Positions 8,453-18,051 of a stretch of 64,000 nt of DNA are shown in pieces; the stretch's first letter is position 1, and every line of letters begins with the position of its first letter. The stretch covers positions 3,968,001-4,032,000 of the forward strand of contig OY969790.1 of NCBI GenBank assembly GCA_963703125.1, written 5' to 3'. This DNA comes from MFD04716-140 sp963703125 (GTDB lineage Bacteria > Bacteroidota > Bacteroidia > Flavobacteriales > Flavobacteriaceae). The translations under genes were made by a program, and so were the position numbers. The notes under the pieces were generated by a model. The model was not told the origin of the DNA and ran no database searches. It saw only the letters and a program-made list of their open reading frames with translations.

Positions 8453-9094
8453 CTAGTTCTTATCTTCTAGCAAGGGTACAAATCGAAACGTACCAAATTC
8501 TTTTTGTTCAAATTCCGCATCGGATTTTCGCACGAACAAGTTCATGATTTGTTCCTCCGAACCCACGGGAATAACGAGCCTACCCCCTATTTTTAATTGT
8601 GACAATAATGCTTTTGGCACTTCAGGAGCACCCGCCGTTACGATTATACTGTCAAACGGAGCATCCTCGGGCAAACCTTTATAACCATCCCCAAAAATAA
8701 CTTTTTTAGGTCTATAGCCCATTTTATTAAAAAAAAGATTTGTCTTTTTGAAAAGCTCCAATTGACGTTCAATTGTATAAACTTTGGCCTTTAAATTTAA
8801 TAGAACGGCCGTTTGATAACCACTCCCCGTGCCAATTTCCAAGACTTTATGCTCAGGTTTTAGTTCCAGAAGTTCGGTTTGAAACGCAACCGTATATGGC
8901 TGCGATATCGTCTGGTCAGCCGCAATTGGAAACGCCTTATCCTGATAGGCATGTCCCTCAAAACTGCTGTCCATGAACAAATGCCTGGGTATGAACCTTA
9001 TGGCGTCCAAAACCTTCTTGTCCCTTATACCTTTTTCGACCAGAATATCGGCCAATTTATTGCGCATTCCACGATGTTTCAAGGTATCTTTCAA
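8453..9094 (-). CDS. pcm: Protein-L-isoaspartate O-methyltransferase
   Basis: This enzyme uses S-adenosylmethionine to repair isoaspartyl residues in damaged proteins. The SAM-binding motif VLEIGTGSGYQTAVL, the substrate-side AADQTISQPYTVAF and FDSIIVTAGAPEVPKALLSQLKIGGRLVIPVG are diagnostic. The start is uncertain. The open frame reaches an ATG at 9136, but a TTG at 9094 (LKDTLKHRGMRNKL) gives 213 residues, close to what I recall for flavobacterial homologues, and was chosen. A further ATG at 9067 gives 204 residues. It is convergent with smpB. Confidence 0.93.
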   Translation of the reverse strand: MKDTLKHRGMRNKLADILVEKGIRDKKVLDAIRFIPRHLFMDSSFEGHAYQDKAFPIAADQTISQPYTVAFQTELLELKPEHKVLEIGTGSGYQTAVLLNLKAKVYTIERQLELFKKTNLFFNKMGYRPKKVIFGDGYKGLPEDAPFDSIIVTAGAPEVPKALLSQLKIGGRLVIPVGSEEQIMNLFVRKSDAEFEQKEFGTFRFVPLLEDKN

Positions 9095-9235
9095 AGGTTT
9101 GGTTTTGGTATTCAAATTTAGACAGGAAATAAACAAATTACAAGGATCTTGATTTTAAAATATCATTTTTTACTTTAATGGTTTACTTGATTTGCATTGC
9201 CTTAAGAAGGCACCTATTAACTCCAAAACAATCCT

Positions 9236-9243
9236 TATTTTTG
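9236..9243 (+). promoter_or_regulatory. Possible Bacteroidota -7 element
   Basis: TATTTTTG matches the TAnnTTTG consensus of Bacteroidota promoters and lies 16 bp ahead of the ATG of the Gfo/Idh gene. No convincing -33 TTG sits at the usual spacing, so the call is weak. Confidence 0.3.
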
Positions 9244-9259
9244 AACAAAACTTACATAC

Positions 9260-10229
9260 ATGCTTAAAGTTGGAGTCTTAGGTGCGGGACATTTAGGTAA
9301 AATTCATCTTCGCCTACTAAATGAGTCAAAAAAATATAACCTAGTCGGATTTTTCGATCCCGACGAAATCAACGGAAAAAAAGTTGCCGAAGAATTCGGT
9401 TATACCTATTTTGAAAATATGAATCAACTCATTGATTCAGTGGATGTAATCGATATTGTGACTCCAACCCTTTCCCATTTTGAATGTGCCAAAAAGGCTA
9501 TTGAAAAAGGGAAGCATGTTTTCTTGGAAAAGCCCATCACCAATACATTGGTAGAGGCGGAAGAATTATTGAATCTTGAGAAGAAACACAAAATAAAAGG
9601 CCAAGTTGGTCACGTTGAGAGATTTAACCCAGCATTTACGGCCGTTAAACATGGGATAAAAAATCCTATGTTCATTGAATCCCATAGATTGGCGGAGTTT
9701 AACCCAAGAGGCACTGACGTGCCCGTAGTGCTTGACTTGATGATCCACGATATTGACGCCATTTTGAGCGTAGTTGATTCTCCCGTTAAACAAATCAATG
9801 CGAGTGGGGTCTCCGTAATTAGTAAGTCTCCCGATATTGCAAATGCCCGTATTGAATTTGAAAATGGTTGCGTGGCCAATCTTACCGCGAGCCGTATCTC
9901 CCTAAAAAATATGCGAAAATCACGTTTTTTTCAAAAAGACGCCTACATTTCTGTTGATTTCCTTGAGAAAAAAGTAGAGGTGGTAAAAATGAAGGACGCT
10001 CCTGAAATTGTGGGTGATTTTGATATGGTTAGTACAAAACGCCGAAGGAGAAAAAAAGCAGATTTATTTCGAGAATCCTGAAATTCATTTAAACAATGCC
10101 ATCTTGGAGGAACTGGAAACATTTGCAGATGCCATTGTAAATGACACTATACCAGTAGTCACATTAAAGCAGGGCACAGATGCATTGAAAGTAGCTTTGG
10201 AAATCATTGAATCATTTGGTAAAAAGTAA
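9260..10229 (+). CDS. Gfo/Idh/MocA family oxidoreductase (one frameshift)
   Basis: This is a NAD(P)-dependent sugar-type dehydrogenase with an N-terminal Rossmann domain (VGVLGAGHLGKIHLR) and the EKP motif with its catalytic lysine (FLEKPITN). The substrate domain follows (HVERFNPAF, LMIHDIDAIL). The frame breaks near 10,025-10,033: it reads DFDMV and then nonsense, while the next frame continues VQNAEGEKKQIYFENPEIH to a natural end at 10,229. Removing one base restores a protein of about 322 residues. A sequencing insertion is most likely. The substrate is unknown. The gene lies ahead of hbd, 90 bp apart. Confidence 0.88.
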
Positions 10230-10319
10230 TATGAAAGCCCATAATGCGCATTTAAAAAGAATGAGTAATGCCAACCGATATAAGCGATTGAATATCAATA
10301 GTTTGAAATTTTTATATAA

Positions 10320-11216
10320 ATGAAACACATTGCCGTCATAGGAGCCGGAACCATGGGAAATGGTATTGCGCATTTATTCGCCCAAAATGGACTCAAAGTA
10401 AATCTTATTGATATTTCCCAAAATTCTTTGGACAAAGGATTGTCAAGGATTTCGGAAAACCTGGACCGTATGGTGCTAAAGGAGAAAATTAGTGAGAATG
10501 ACAAGATCAATACCTTAAAAAACATTCATTCATATACCAGTTTGTCGCAGGGTGCGGAAAATGTCAGTTTAGTAGTAGAAGCGGCCACGGAGAATATTGA
10601 ACTTAAACTTGGAATTTTCAAGGAATTGGATGCGATTTGCAAAAAAACAACAATTTTGGCAACCAATACTTCGTCCATATCAATAACGCAAATAGCGGCA
10701 ATTACTGATCGGCCCGACAAGGTTATCGGTATGCATTTTATGAACCCTGTGCCAATCATACAGTTAGTAGAGATCATAAGAGGATACAACACTGACGACG
10801 AAACATGTAGTACAATTATGGAGCTTACTGAAAAATTAGGTAAGACCCCCGTACAAGTAAATGATTATCCCGGGTTCGTTGCCAATCGTATTTTAATGCC
10901 AATGATAAATGAGGCAATTGAAACCTTGTACAATCGAGTGGCTGGTGTTTCAGAGATTGATACAGTTATGAAATTAGGCATGGGCCACCCTATGGGGCCC
11001 TTACAATTAGCCGATTTTATTGGTCTTGATGTATGTCTTTCTATCCTTAGGGTTATGTACGAAGGATTCAAAAATCAAAAATATGCCCCATGCCCATTAC
11101 TAGTAAATATGGTTTTAGCCGGAAAATTGGGTGTTAAGTCAGGGGAAGGTTTTTATGACTATTCCATTTCCAAAAAAGCTGAAATTGTGGCATCGCAATT
11201 CAAGGTCAGCCACTAG
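10320..11216 (+). CDS. hbd: 3-hydroxybutyryl-CoA dehydrogenase
   Basis: This 298-residue protein oxidises or reduces 3-hydroxyacyl-CoA with NAD(P). The dinucleotide-binding motif is at the N-terminus (VIGAGTMGNGIAHLFAQNG). VVEAATENIELK, NTSSISITQIA, GMHFMNPVPIIQLVEII with the catalytic histidine, and VNDYPGFVANRILMPMINEAI are family hallmarks. The length matches single-domain Hbd rather than the fused FadB/FadJ forms. The pathway could be fatty-acid or butyrate-type metabolism. Confidence 0.94.
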   Translation: MKHIAVIGAGTMGNGIAHLFAQNGLKVNLIDISQNSLDKGLSRISENLDRMVLKEKISENDKINTLKNIHSYTSLSQGAENVSLVVEAATENIELKLGIFKELDAICKKTTILATNTSSISITQIAAITDRPDKVIGMHFMNPVPIIQLVEIIRGYNTDDETCSTIMELTEKLGKTPVQVNDYPGFVANRILMPMINEAIETLYNRVAGVSEIDTVMKLGMGHPMGPLQLADFIGLDVCLSILRVMYEGFKNQKYAPCPLLVNMVLAGKLGVKSGEGFYDYSISKKAEIVASQFKVSH

Positions 11217-11291
11217 GAATGGTATTTTGGAAGTAATGAATTGCATTTGTCTTTCTTCCCTTTTTACAATTTCTTTTCAATTCAGAATTCT

Positions 11292-11945
11292 ATGTCCATT
11301 CGAGAAAATTTAAATAAAATTAAACGGGAGCTTCCTCAAAACGTAACCTTGGTAGCCGTTTCCAAGACAAAACCTATAGAGGACATTCAACAGGCACACA
11401 ATGCGGGTCAAAAGATTTTTGGAGAGAACAAAGTCCAGGAAATGACCTTAAAATGGGAGCAATTGCCCAAAGATATTGAATGGCACATGATTGGTCATGT
11501 ACAACGTAATAAGGTTAAGTATATGGCCCCCTATGTTTCCCTTGTTCACGGGGTAGATAGTCTCAAATTATTGAAGGAAATTGATTTACAGGCATCGAAA
11601 TTTAATCGTTGCATTAATTGTCTTTTGCAAATTCATATTGCCGAAGAGGAAACTAAATTTGGTTTGGATTCTCGCGAGCTATTTGAACTGGTCACTTCGG
11701 ACGAATTTGGTCGGATGAAAAATGTAAAGGTCAAAGGACTTATGGGGATGGCGACCTTTACAGATGATGAGGGCCAAATCCGAAGAGAATTTGGGCAGTT
11801 AAACGATTTGTTCAAAAAAGCAAAGGAACTAATTCCAGAAATTACGATACTATCAATGGGAATGAGCGGGGATTACAAAATTGCAATTGAATGTGGCAGT
11901 ACAATGGTACGCATAGGAAGTAGTATCTTTGGATTCAGAAACTAG
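11292..11945 (+). CDS. YggS-family PLP homeostasis protein
   Basis: This 217-residue alanine-racemase-fold protein binds pyridoxal phosphate. YggS/PROSC proteins have no known catalytic activity and keep free PLP balanced. The PLP lysine is K26 in LVAVSKTKP. FGENKVQE, WHMIGHVQRNKVKYM and the phosphate-binding SMGMSGDYKIAIECGSTMVRIGSSIFG are diagnostic. The ATG at 11292 was chosen; an upstream methionine in the frame adds a leader not found in the family. Confidence 0.93.
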   Translation: MSIRENLNKIKRELPQNVTLVAVSKTKPIEDIQQAHNAGQKIFGENKVQEMTLKWEQLPKDIEWHMIGHVQRNKVKYMAPYVSLVHGVDSLKLLKEIDLQASKFNRCINCLLQIHIAEEETKFGLDSRELFELVTSDEFGRMKNVKVKGLMGMATFTDDEGQIRREFGQLNDLFKKAKELIPEITILSMGMSGDYKIAIECGSTMVRIGSSIFGFRN

Positions 11946-12005
11946 CATTTTATAAACCATAAGCCTTTTTTGTAACTCACTAAATTAGGAATTTTACTAG
12001 CCTCA

Positions 12006-13373
12006 ATGTACGCAATACTTGATATAGAAACTACCGGGGGAAAATACAATGAAGAAGGGATTACCGAAATTGCCATTCACAAATTTGACGGCCATGATGT
12101 GGTAGACGAATTTATTAGTCTGGTGAATCCGGAAAAAGATATTCAACCCTTTGTTGTCAATCTTACGGGCATCAATAATAAAATGCTCCAAACCGCACCT
12201 AAGTTCCATGAAGTAGCCAAACGCATAGTAGAAATTACACAAGATTCTGTTTTAGTGGCCCATAACGCCCAATTCGACTATCGGATTTTGCGTACTGAAT
12301 TCAAGCGTCTTGGCTATAATTTTGAGCGTAAGACTTTATGTACCGTTGATCTTTCCAAAACATTGCTACCTGATGCAGAATCATATAGCTTGGGAAAGTT
12401 GGTTCGTTCGTTGGGAATACCGGTAAGCGATAGGCATAGGGCAAACGGGGACGCTCTTGCAACACTAAAATTATTTAAACTATTACTTTCAAAGGATAGT
12501 GATAAATCAATCATCAAAAAGGTTATACGAAAAGAATCCCAAGGTGAGCTTTCCGATAGACAATTGGATATCGTCGAAGAAATGCCTTCTGCTACAGGTG
12601 TTTTTTATATGCATAATAAGGACGGGGATATCATATATCTTGATAAAAGCAATGATATCAAAAAAAAGGTAAACGAGCTTTTTACCAACAATGGAAATAG
12701 GGCTAGGCATCTACAAAAGGAAACAAAAAAAGTGACTTTCGAAAAAACAGGTAGTGAATTGGTATCTTCCTTAAAGGATTATGAGGAACGTCGTCGAAAT
12801 CGTCCAAAATACAATGACAATCACAAACAAAAATTATTCACACATGCTTTGTATCGGACAATTGATGCCAATGGTTATGTCCATTTAAAAGTTGATTTGC
12901 ACAAAGAGTCAGAATCCTATCTATGTACTTTCAAAGGCATTCACAGTGCCAAGAATTTTTTGTACAAAATTACCAAGGAATTTAAATTATGTGACAAACT
13001 GAACAGTTTATCCCATGCCAAGAAAAATTGTTCCAAATACACTGAGAATCTATGTTCGGGTGCTTGTATCTTAAAAGAACATTCCTTTGACTACAATGCA
13101 AGGGTGGACCAAGCTTTAAAGAAATACAGTATCTTGGAACAGAATATAGTACTTGTTGATAAAGGTCGAGAAATTGGAGAGTACAGTGCCATTTGGATAC
13201 AAGACGGGATATATCAAGGTCTGGGATTTTATAATTTAAACCACCAAATAAACAATATTCATATCTTAGAATCCATAATAACCCCTATGAAAGGGGATTC
13301 TAATTCTCGACATCTTATAGAATCTCATTTACGCAAAGGAAGAATCATTAAAAAAATAGAGTTGAAACTTTAA
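12006..13373 (+). CDS. DEDDh 3'-5' exonuclease with degenerate GIY-YIG-like domain
   Basis: This 455-residue protein has an N-terminal DnaQ/epsilon-type exonuclease. The acidic residues are visible: D6 and E8 in LDIETTG, D91 in HNAQFDYRIL, and H144 and D149 in HRANGDA. A UvrC-like GIY-YIG region follows at about 198-260, where the first motif is GVFY and the second is YLD instead of YIG, so the nuclease may be inactive. The C-terminal 200 residues include a four-cysteine cluster (C329, C343, C351, C355). Similar exonuclease/UvrC-N fusions occur in Bacteroidota and are presumed DNA-repair proteins. The next gene starts 2 bp after the stop. Confidence 0.85.
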   Translation: MYAILDIETTGGKYNEEGITEIAIHKFDGHDVVDEFISLVNPEKDIQPFVVNLTGINNKMLQTAPKFHEVAKRIVEITQDSVLVAHNAQFDYRILRTEFKRLGYNFERKTLCTVDLSKTLLPDAESYSLGKLVRSLGIPVSDRHRANGDALATLKLFKLLLSKDSDKSIIKKVIRKESQGELSDRQLDIVEEMPSATGVFYMHNKDGDIIYLDKSNDIKKKVNELFTNNGNRARHLQKETKKVTFEKTGSELVSSLKDYEERRRNRPKYNDNHKQKLFTHALYRTIDANGYVHLKVDLHKESESYLCTFKGIHSAKNFLYKITKEFKLCDKLNSLSHAKKNCSKYTENLCSGACILKEHSFDYNARVDQALKKYSILEQNIVLVDKGREIGEYSAIWIQDGIYQGLGFYNLNHQINNIHILESIITPMKGDSNSRHLIESHLRKGRIIKKIELKL

Positions 13374-13375
13374 AA

Positions 13376-14215
13376 TTGAAAAATACCGGCAAGCTTAACG
13401 GATGGAAGAAGAAGATTCACATAATCATTTATGGGACACATACTCCTGCTGGCAAACTATTCGATGTTCTTCTCCTCATACTCATATTATACAGCATAGT
13501 CATCGTAATGCTGGAGAGTGTACCACGCATTGATTCTAAGTACCATGAATTCCTGAATATTTCTGAGTGGGTAGTTACCATACTGTTCTCAATAGAATAT
13601 ATTTTGAGAATTATTTGCATTCAAAAGCCACAGAAATACATCTTCAGTTTTTTCGGGATTATCGACTTTTTATCAACCGTTCCAAAATATTTATCTTATC
13701 TATTTATTGGATCGCAGTACTTGACGGCCTTTCGTGCGCTTAGGCTCCTTCGCATATTTCGAATATTGAAATTGGTGCGCTTTGTAGGTGCATCAAATAA
13801 TTTAATCCGTGCCTTGAGGTCCAGCCGCACCAAAATTATGGTGTTCGTCTTTTTTGTGCTTGTAATATCCGTATTGTTAGGCACATTAATGTACCTTATT
13901 GAAGGACCTAGCAACGGTTTTAACAGCATCCCACATAGTGTTTACTGGACTATTGTAACCCTTACTACCGTAGGTTATGGTGATATTTCTCCGCAAACCC
14001 CATTGGGTCAGTTCTTGGCAACTTTGATCATGATTATCGGTTATGGAATAATCGCTGTTCCAACGGGGATCGTTTCCGCGGAATATGCGTCATCTAAAAA
14101 TGATGAAGAAAATTTGGATAAGGGTAGGTCTTGCCCCGGTTGTGGAACGGAAATATTAAGTTGGGATGCCCATTATTGTCGAAAATGCGGGTATGATTTA
14201 ACGAAAGATGAGTGA
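13376..14215 (+). CDS. Voltage-gated potassium channel with C-terminal zinc ribbon
   Basis: The 279-residue protein is a six-helix ion channel. The voltage-sensor S4 helix carries basic residues every third position (R120, R123, R126, R129, K132, R135), and the pore has the K+ filter TVGYGD at 198-203. After the last helix there is a treble-clef-like zinc ribbon with CPGCG (C253, C256) and CRKCG (C268, C271). The only plausible start is TTG at 13376, 2 bp after the exonuclease stop; the first ATG would remove S1. The stop overlaps the miaA start (GTGA), suggesting translational coupling. Confidence 0.9.
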   Translation: MKNTGKLNGWKKKIHIIIYGTHTPAGKLFDVLLLILILYSIVIVMLESVPRIDSKYHEFLNISEWVVTILFSIEYILRIICIQKPQKYIFSFFGIIDFLSTVPKYLSYLFIGSQYLTAFRALRLLRIFRILKLVRFVGASNNLIRALRSSRTKIMVFVFFVLVISVLLGTLMYLIEGPSNGFNSIPHSVYWTIVTLTTVGYGDISPQTPLGQFLATLIMIIGYGIIAVPTGIVSAEYASSKNDEENLDKGRSCPGCGTEILSWDAHYCRKCGYDLTKDE

Positions 14216-15129
14216 ATAAGAAGACTTTAATTACCTTAGTTGGCCCGACGGCAATTGGAAAAACCGAAATGGCGATTGGCATTGCCAAACAATTTAAGAC
14301 AGAGATCATTTCCGCAGATTCCAGGCAATTTTACAAAGAGATGAAGATAGGGACGGCCGTACCATCCATAAATGAACTATCCGCCATACCACATCATTTC
14401 ATTCAGCACAAAGGTATTGCCGAAATTTATTCGGTCGGTGCTTTTGAAAAAGATGCCTTGCGCCTATTGGATGAGTTATTCAAAAAATATGACATTGTTG
14501 TTTTGGTTGGTGGAAGTGGATTGTATATTGATGCCATAACAAAGGGATTGGATGGGTTTCCTAAAATTGACGCCGGATTGCGAAATGAGCTTAATCAAGT
14601 TTTAAAAGAAAAAGGAATTCAGGAACTTCAAGAGCTACTTAAATTGAAAGATCCCGAATATTTTTCCAAAGTGGATCCCGAAAACCCACATAGACTTATA
14701 AGGGCTTTAGAAGTTTGCCTTACTACGGGAAAACCTTATTCATCTTTCCTGAATAAACCAAAAATTGCTAGATCTTTCAAAACGATATCCTTTGGGCTAA
14801 CAGCTAAAAGAGAATTAATTTATGATCGAATAAACCAAAGGGTGGATCTTATGGTCAAGGAAGGACTTTTGGAAGAAGCCAGATCACTTTATGCACAAAG
14901 AACTCTTAATGCGCTGCAAACTGTAGGTTATAAGGAATTTTTTAAATATTTTGATGGCGAATATGATTTGGGTTTTGCGATTTCGGAAATAAAAAAAAAT
15001 ACACGCCGCTTTGCCAAAAGACAATTGACCTGGTTTAAAAAAGACTCAACTATCATATGGTTTGACGCCAACATTGATTTATCGGAAAGACTTGCCAAAA
15101 TTCAGAAAATAATAGAGAATGACAGGTAG
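14212..15129 (+). CDS. miaA: tRNA dimethylallyltransferase MiaA
   Basis: This 305-residue enzyme transfers a dimethylallyl group to A37 of tRNAs that read codons starting with U. The P-loop VGPTAIGKTEMAIGIA, the DSRQFYKEMKIGTA segment and VGGSGLYIDAI are family hallmarks, as are PHRLIRALEVCLTTG and QTVGYKEF. The start is a GTG that overlaps the stop of the channel gene; an ATG 3 bp earlier in this frame runs into a stop at once. It overlaps the following gluconokinase by 11 bp, so exonuclease, channel, miaA and gntK look like one operon. Confidence 0.95.
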   Translation: MNKKTLITLVGPTAIGKTEMAIGIAKQFKTEIISADSRQFYKEMKIGTAVPSINELSAIPHHFIQHKGIAEIYSVGAFEKDALRLLDELFKKYDIVVLVGGSGLYIDAITKGLDGFPKIDAGLRNELNQVLKEKGIQELQELLKLKDPEYFSKVDPENPHRLIRALEVCLTTGKPYSSFLNKPKIARSFKTISFGLTAKRELIYDRINQRVDLMVKEGLLEEARSLYAQRTLNALQTVGYKEFFKYFDGEYDLGFAISEIKKNTRRFAKRQLTWFKKDSTIIWFDANIDLSERLAKIQKIIENDR

Positions 15130-15625
15130 ACATAAAAATGGCATCTTATTTATTATGGGAGTTTCCGGTTGCGGAAAAACAACTATTGGCCAATTACTTT
15201 CCATGGAATTGAAAATTCCATTTTATGACGGTGATGATTTTCATTCCAAAGAAAATGTAGCAAAAATGGCATCGGGCACAGCACTGACGGATGAGGATCG
15301 CATTGAGTGGCTCAACACACTGAATATCTTGGCCAAAAAACATGATGAGGAGGGTGCTATTATCGTATGTTCAGCTCTAAAATCTGCCTATCGGGATATT
15401 CTAAGTAAGGGTATTGAAAGTGAAGTACGTTTCGTTTATTTGAGTGGGGATTTTAATCTTGTCATGAATCGGATGGAGCAGCGAAAAGGACATTTTATGC
15501 CGCCGGATCTATTAAAATCTCAATTTGAGACATTGGAACCTCCTGAAAATGCAGTCACAGTTTCAATAGACCATGCCCCAAATATCATTGTTCACAAAAT
15601 ACTTGAAAAACTAAGCGAAAACTAA
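15119..15625 (+). CDS. gntK: Gluconokinase
   Basis: This 168-residue P-loop kinase phosphorylates D-gluconate to 6-phosphogluconate. Walker A is MGVSGCGKTTIGQLL near residue 13. PFYDGDDFHSKENVAKMASGTALTDEDRIEWL is characteristic of the GntK family, as is the lid-region REHIRGHF-like segment, here RKGHFMPPDLLKSQFETLE. It overlaps miaA and is followed by a strong terminator, so it closes the operon. Confidence 0.93.
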   Translation: MTGRHKNGILFIMGVSGCGKTTIGQLLSMELKIPFYDGDDFHSKENVAKMASGTALTDEDRIEWLNTLNILAKKHDEEGAIIVCSALKSAYRDILSKGIESEVRFVYLSGDFNLVMNRMEQRKGHFMPPDLLKSQFETLEPPENAVTVSIDHAPNIIVHKILEKLSEN

Positions 15626-15652
15626 AAAGCACCTTGTTACAAAGGTGCTTTT
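15625..15652. terminator. Terminator after gntK
   Basis: AAGCACCTT and AAGGTGCTT form a perfect 9-bp stem with a short loop. A-rich and T-rich flanks make it bidirectional between gntK and the converging response regulator. Confidence 0.85.
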
Positions 15653-15675
15653 GATCAAACTAGTATCAGTTTTTA

Positions 15676-16380
15676 TTAAGGCTTCACTACCAAACGAAAA
15701 CCTTCCCCGTGTATATTCAAAATCTCTACCGTATCATCCACTTTTAGGTATTTACGCAATTTGGCTATGTACACATCCATACTTCTTGATGTGAAGTAGT
15801 TATCATCGCGCCAAATTTTGGTTAAAGCCAATTCCCTAGGCATTAAATCATTTTCGTGGAGTGCCAATAATCTCAATAGTTCATTCTCCTTTGGCGAAAG
15901 TTTAATGGATTCATTTTCTTTGTACTTCAAGAATCTAAGTTTTGAATTCAAATGGAAACCTCCTATCTTAAATTCAAATTTCTTACTATCTACCAGTGTA
16001 TTGGACGCCTTTCTTTGAAGTATCGCTTTGATTTTCATCAAGAGGACCTCTGAGTCAAATGGTTTATTCAAATAGTCATCGGCACCAGCCTTATATCCCT
16101 TAAGTACATCCTCTTTCATGGTTTTAGCCGTAAGGAACACTATAGGCACATTCTCATTTTTTTCACGTATTTCTTTTGCAAGGGTAAATCCATCCTTATA
16201 AGGCATCATGACATCCAAGATACATATATCAAAATTATCCTTCTTGAATTTCTCAAATCCCTCCATACCATTCTTCGCCAACGTCACGTCAAAATCGTTC
16301 ATCGCTAAATAGTCCTTAAGGACAATCCCAAAATTTGGGTCATCCTCTACCAAAAGAATCTTCTTATTTATTGTTTCCAT
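15676..16380 (-). CDS. OmpR/PhoB-family response regulator
   Basis: This 234-residue protein has an N-terminal receiver domain with the acidic pair EDD at 12-14, phosphoacceptor D56 in ILDVMMP and K106 in LNKPF. The C-terminal winged helix, with LSPKENELLRLLALHENDLMPRELALTKIW and VYIAKLRKYLKVD, binds DNA. The histidine kinase gene lies 4 bp upstream in the same operon and is the obvious partner. It resembles RprY of Bacteroides; the regulon is not visible here. Confidence 0.94.
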   Translation of the reverse strand: METINKKILLVEDDPNFGIVLKDYLAMNDFDVTLAKNGMEGFEKFKKDNFDICILDVMMPYKDGFTLAKEIREKNENVPIVFLTAKTMKEDVLKGYKAGADDYLNKPFDSEVLLMKIKAILQRKASNTLVDSKKFEFKIGGFHLNSKLRFLKYKENESIKLSPKENELLRLLALHENDLMPRELALTKIWRDDNYFTSRSMDVYIAKLRKYLKVDDTVEILNIHGEGFRLVVKP

Positions 16381-16384
16381 AGTT

Positions 16385-17968
16385 TTAAATTAATGGGAGT
16401 TTTATATAAAAAATACTGCCTTTTCCTTTCTCACTTTCTGCATAAACTTCTCCTTGATGATCATCTATTATCTTTTTAACATAGGCAAGGCCTAAACCAT
16501 GTCCTTTAACATTGTGCACATCGCCGGTATGCTCGCGGTAAAATTTCTCAAAGACCTTCTTTAAGACCGCTTTGCTCATTCCGGCACCTTGGTCCTGGAT
16601 CTTAATAACAATGTGGTTCTTTGCCATTTCAGTGTATACATCTATCTTCGGAACTTCAGGCGAATACTTTACAGCATTGTCAAGAATATTGACAATTACA
16701 TTGGTAAAATGCATCTCACTGGCCAACACTTCAAATCGGGCAGCTTTTAAATGGGTATGAATATATCCTCCCCTATCCGCGACAATCAATTCAACATGGG
16801 CAATTGCATCTTGTATTATATCGTGAACGTCTACCCGGTCCTTACTTATATCAAGCTGGTTCTTTTCAAGTTTTGAAATACGCAACACATTTTCAACTTG
16901 CGCGTGCATGCGTTTGTTTTCATCTCGGATCATTTGTAAATAACGCATCACCTTTTCTTTGTCATCAATTATTTTTGGATTTTTGATGGCTTCAACTGCT
17001 AAGTTGATGGTTGCAATGGGAGTCTTAAACTCGTGGGTCATATTGTTGATAAAATCAGATTTTATTTCTGATATCTGCTTCTGCCTAATTAATTGGTAAA
17101 TAGCTCCAGAATATGCCACAATAATTATAAGTGTGAATAGCAATGATAAAATGGCCATTTTTAAAATTGAACTTATCAGAAATTGTTTCTTTTTTGGAAA
17201 AGAAATCAATAAAGAAAAGTCTGATGCACCTTCACTGTCTTTAAATATAGGGGCTTGGTATACAGTGGTGACCCCAGGTTTAAATCTTCGAGACCTAATT
17301 TTTGTTGGCAACCCATTACTGTAAACACCGTATTCAAAATCTATATCAATATCCCTATTTTTCAACTCGCGTCCCAAGAGCAATTCAATTTCTTGTTTGG
17401 AGACCCTTTTATGAATCGGGACCAATTTGGCATATTGACTAAAAACATCCTCAAAGGCCGCTTTCTCTGTCGATGACAGCCCTCCTATCTTTTCTAGTTT
17501 TTGTATTGGGTCTAGGGTATAAGATTTTCCATCAAGGCCAAAATTCTCCTTAAAAGTTGCACTTACTCGCTTACTGGTAATATTTTTTATAGTGGTAGTA
17601 TCATTTCTGCTACCGTTATCAAAGAACGTTGATGCTATATTATATTCCTCTTCAAGAATACCATGCGAATAAAACTTGATCTCATCAGAATTTAAATCCC
17701 GATTTATGAAAAAAATGTTGCTAAAATGGCTATCTACCGGTGCATTTCCTAAACTGTCCTTCTGGTCTATAAACCGGTCAAAATAATCCTTGGATTCTCT
17801 CTCGGCAATCTTATCGGTGACCTTAACCAAGACTTCCGAAACTATGCTCGAAAAGCGCTCTTCCTTATCATCTACCGATTGTTTGATCCAAAAACTTTGA
17901 ACGAAAATTATCCCAACAAGAGAGAGGCTCATCAGAATAACCAACAGAACAAATAACCTCTTATTCAT
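16385..17968 (-). CDS. Sensor histidine kinase
   Basis: This 527-residue inner-membrane kinase has a first membrane helix at about 5-27, a periplasmic sensor region to about 262, and a second helix at about 265-292. The HisKA box is FINNMTHEFKTPIATI with phosphoacceptor H312. An HATPase domain with N box (VNILDNAVKYS), G1 (DQGAGM) and G2 (GHGLGLAYVKKI) follows. It resembles RprX of Bacteroidota. It is co-transcribed with its response regulator. The sensor domain has no family I can name, so the signal is unknown. Confidence 0.93.
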   Translation of the reverse strand: MNKRLFVLLVILMSLSLVGIIFVQSFWIKQSVDDKEERFSSIVSEVLVKVTDKIAERESKDYFDRFIDQKDSLGNAPVDSHFSNIFFINRDLNSDEIKFYSHGILEEEYNIASTFFDNGSRNDTTTIKNITSKRVSATFKENFGLDGKSYTLDPIQKLEKIGGLSSTEKAAFEDVFSQYAKLVPIHKRVSKQEIELLLGRELKNRDIDIDFEYGVYSNGLPTKIRSRRFKPGVTTVYQAPIFKDSEGASDFSLLISFPKKKQFLISSILKMAILSLLFTLIIIVAYSGAIYQLIRQKQISEIKSDFINNMTHEFKTPIATINLAVEAIKNPKIIDDKEKVMRYLQMIRDENKRMHAQVENVLRISKLEKNQLDISKDRVDVHDIIQDAIAHVELIVADRGGYIHTHLKAARFEVLASEMHFTNVIVNILDNAVKYSPEVPKIDVYTEMAKNHIVIKIQDQGAGMSKAVLKKVFEKFYREHTGDVHNVKGHGLGLAYVKKIIDDHQGEVYAESEKGKGSIFYIKLPLI

Positions 17969-18051
17969 CTTTGGGTAAAATTAGGAATTTAACAATTAGG
18001 AAATAGTGCGTTTAACCAAACCTTAACAAAAATGTTAAAAATCTCTAAACC

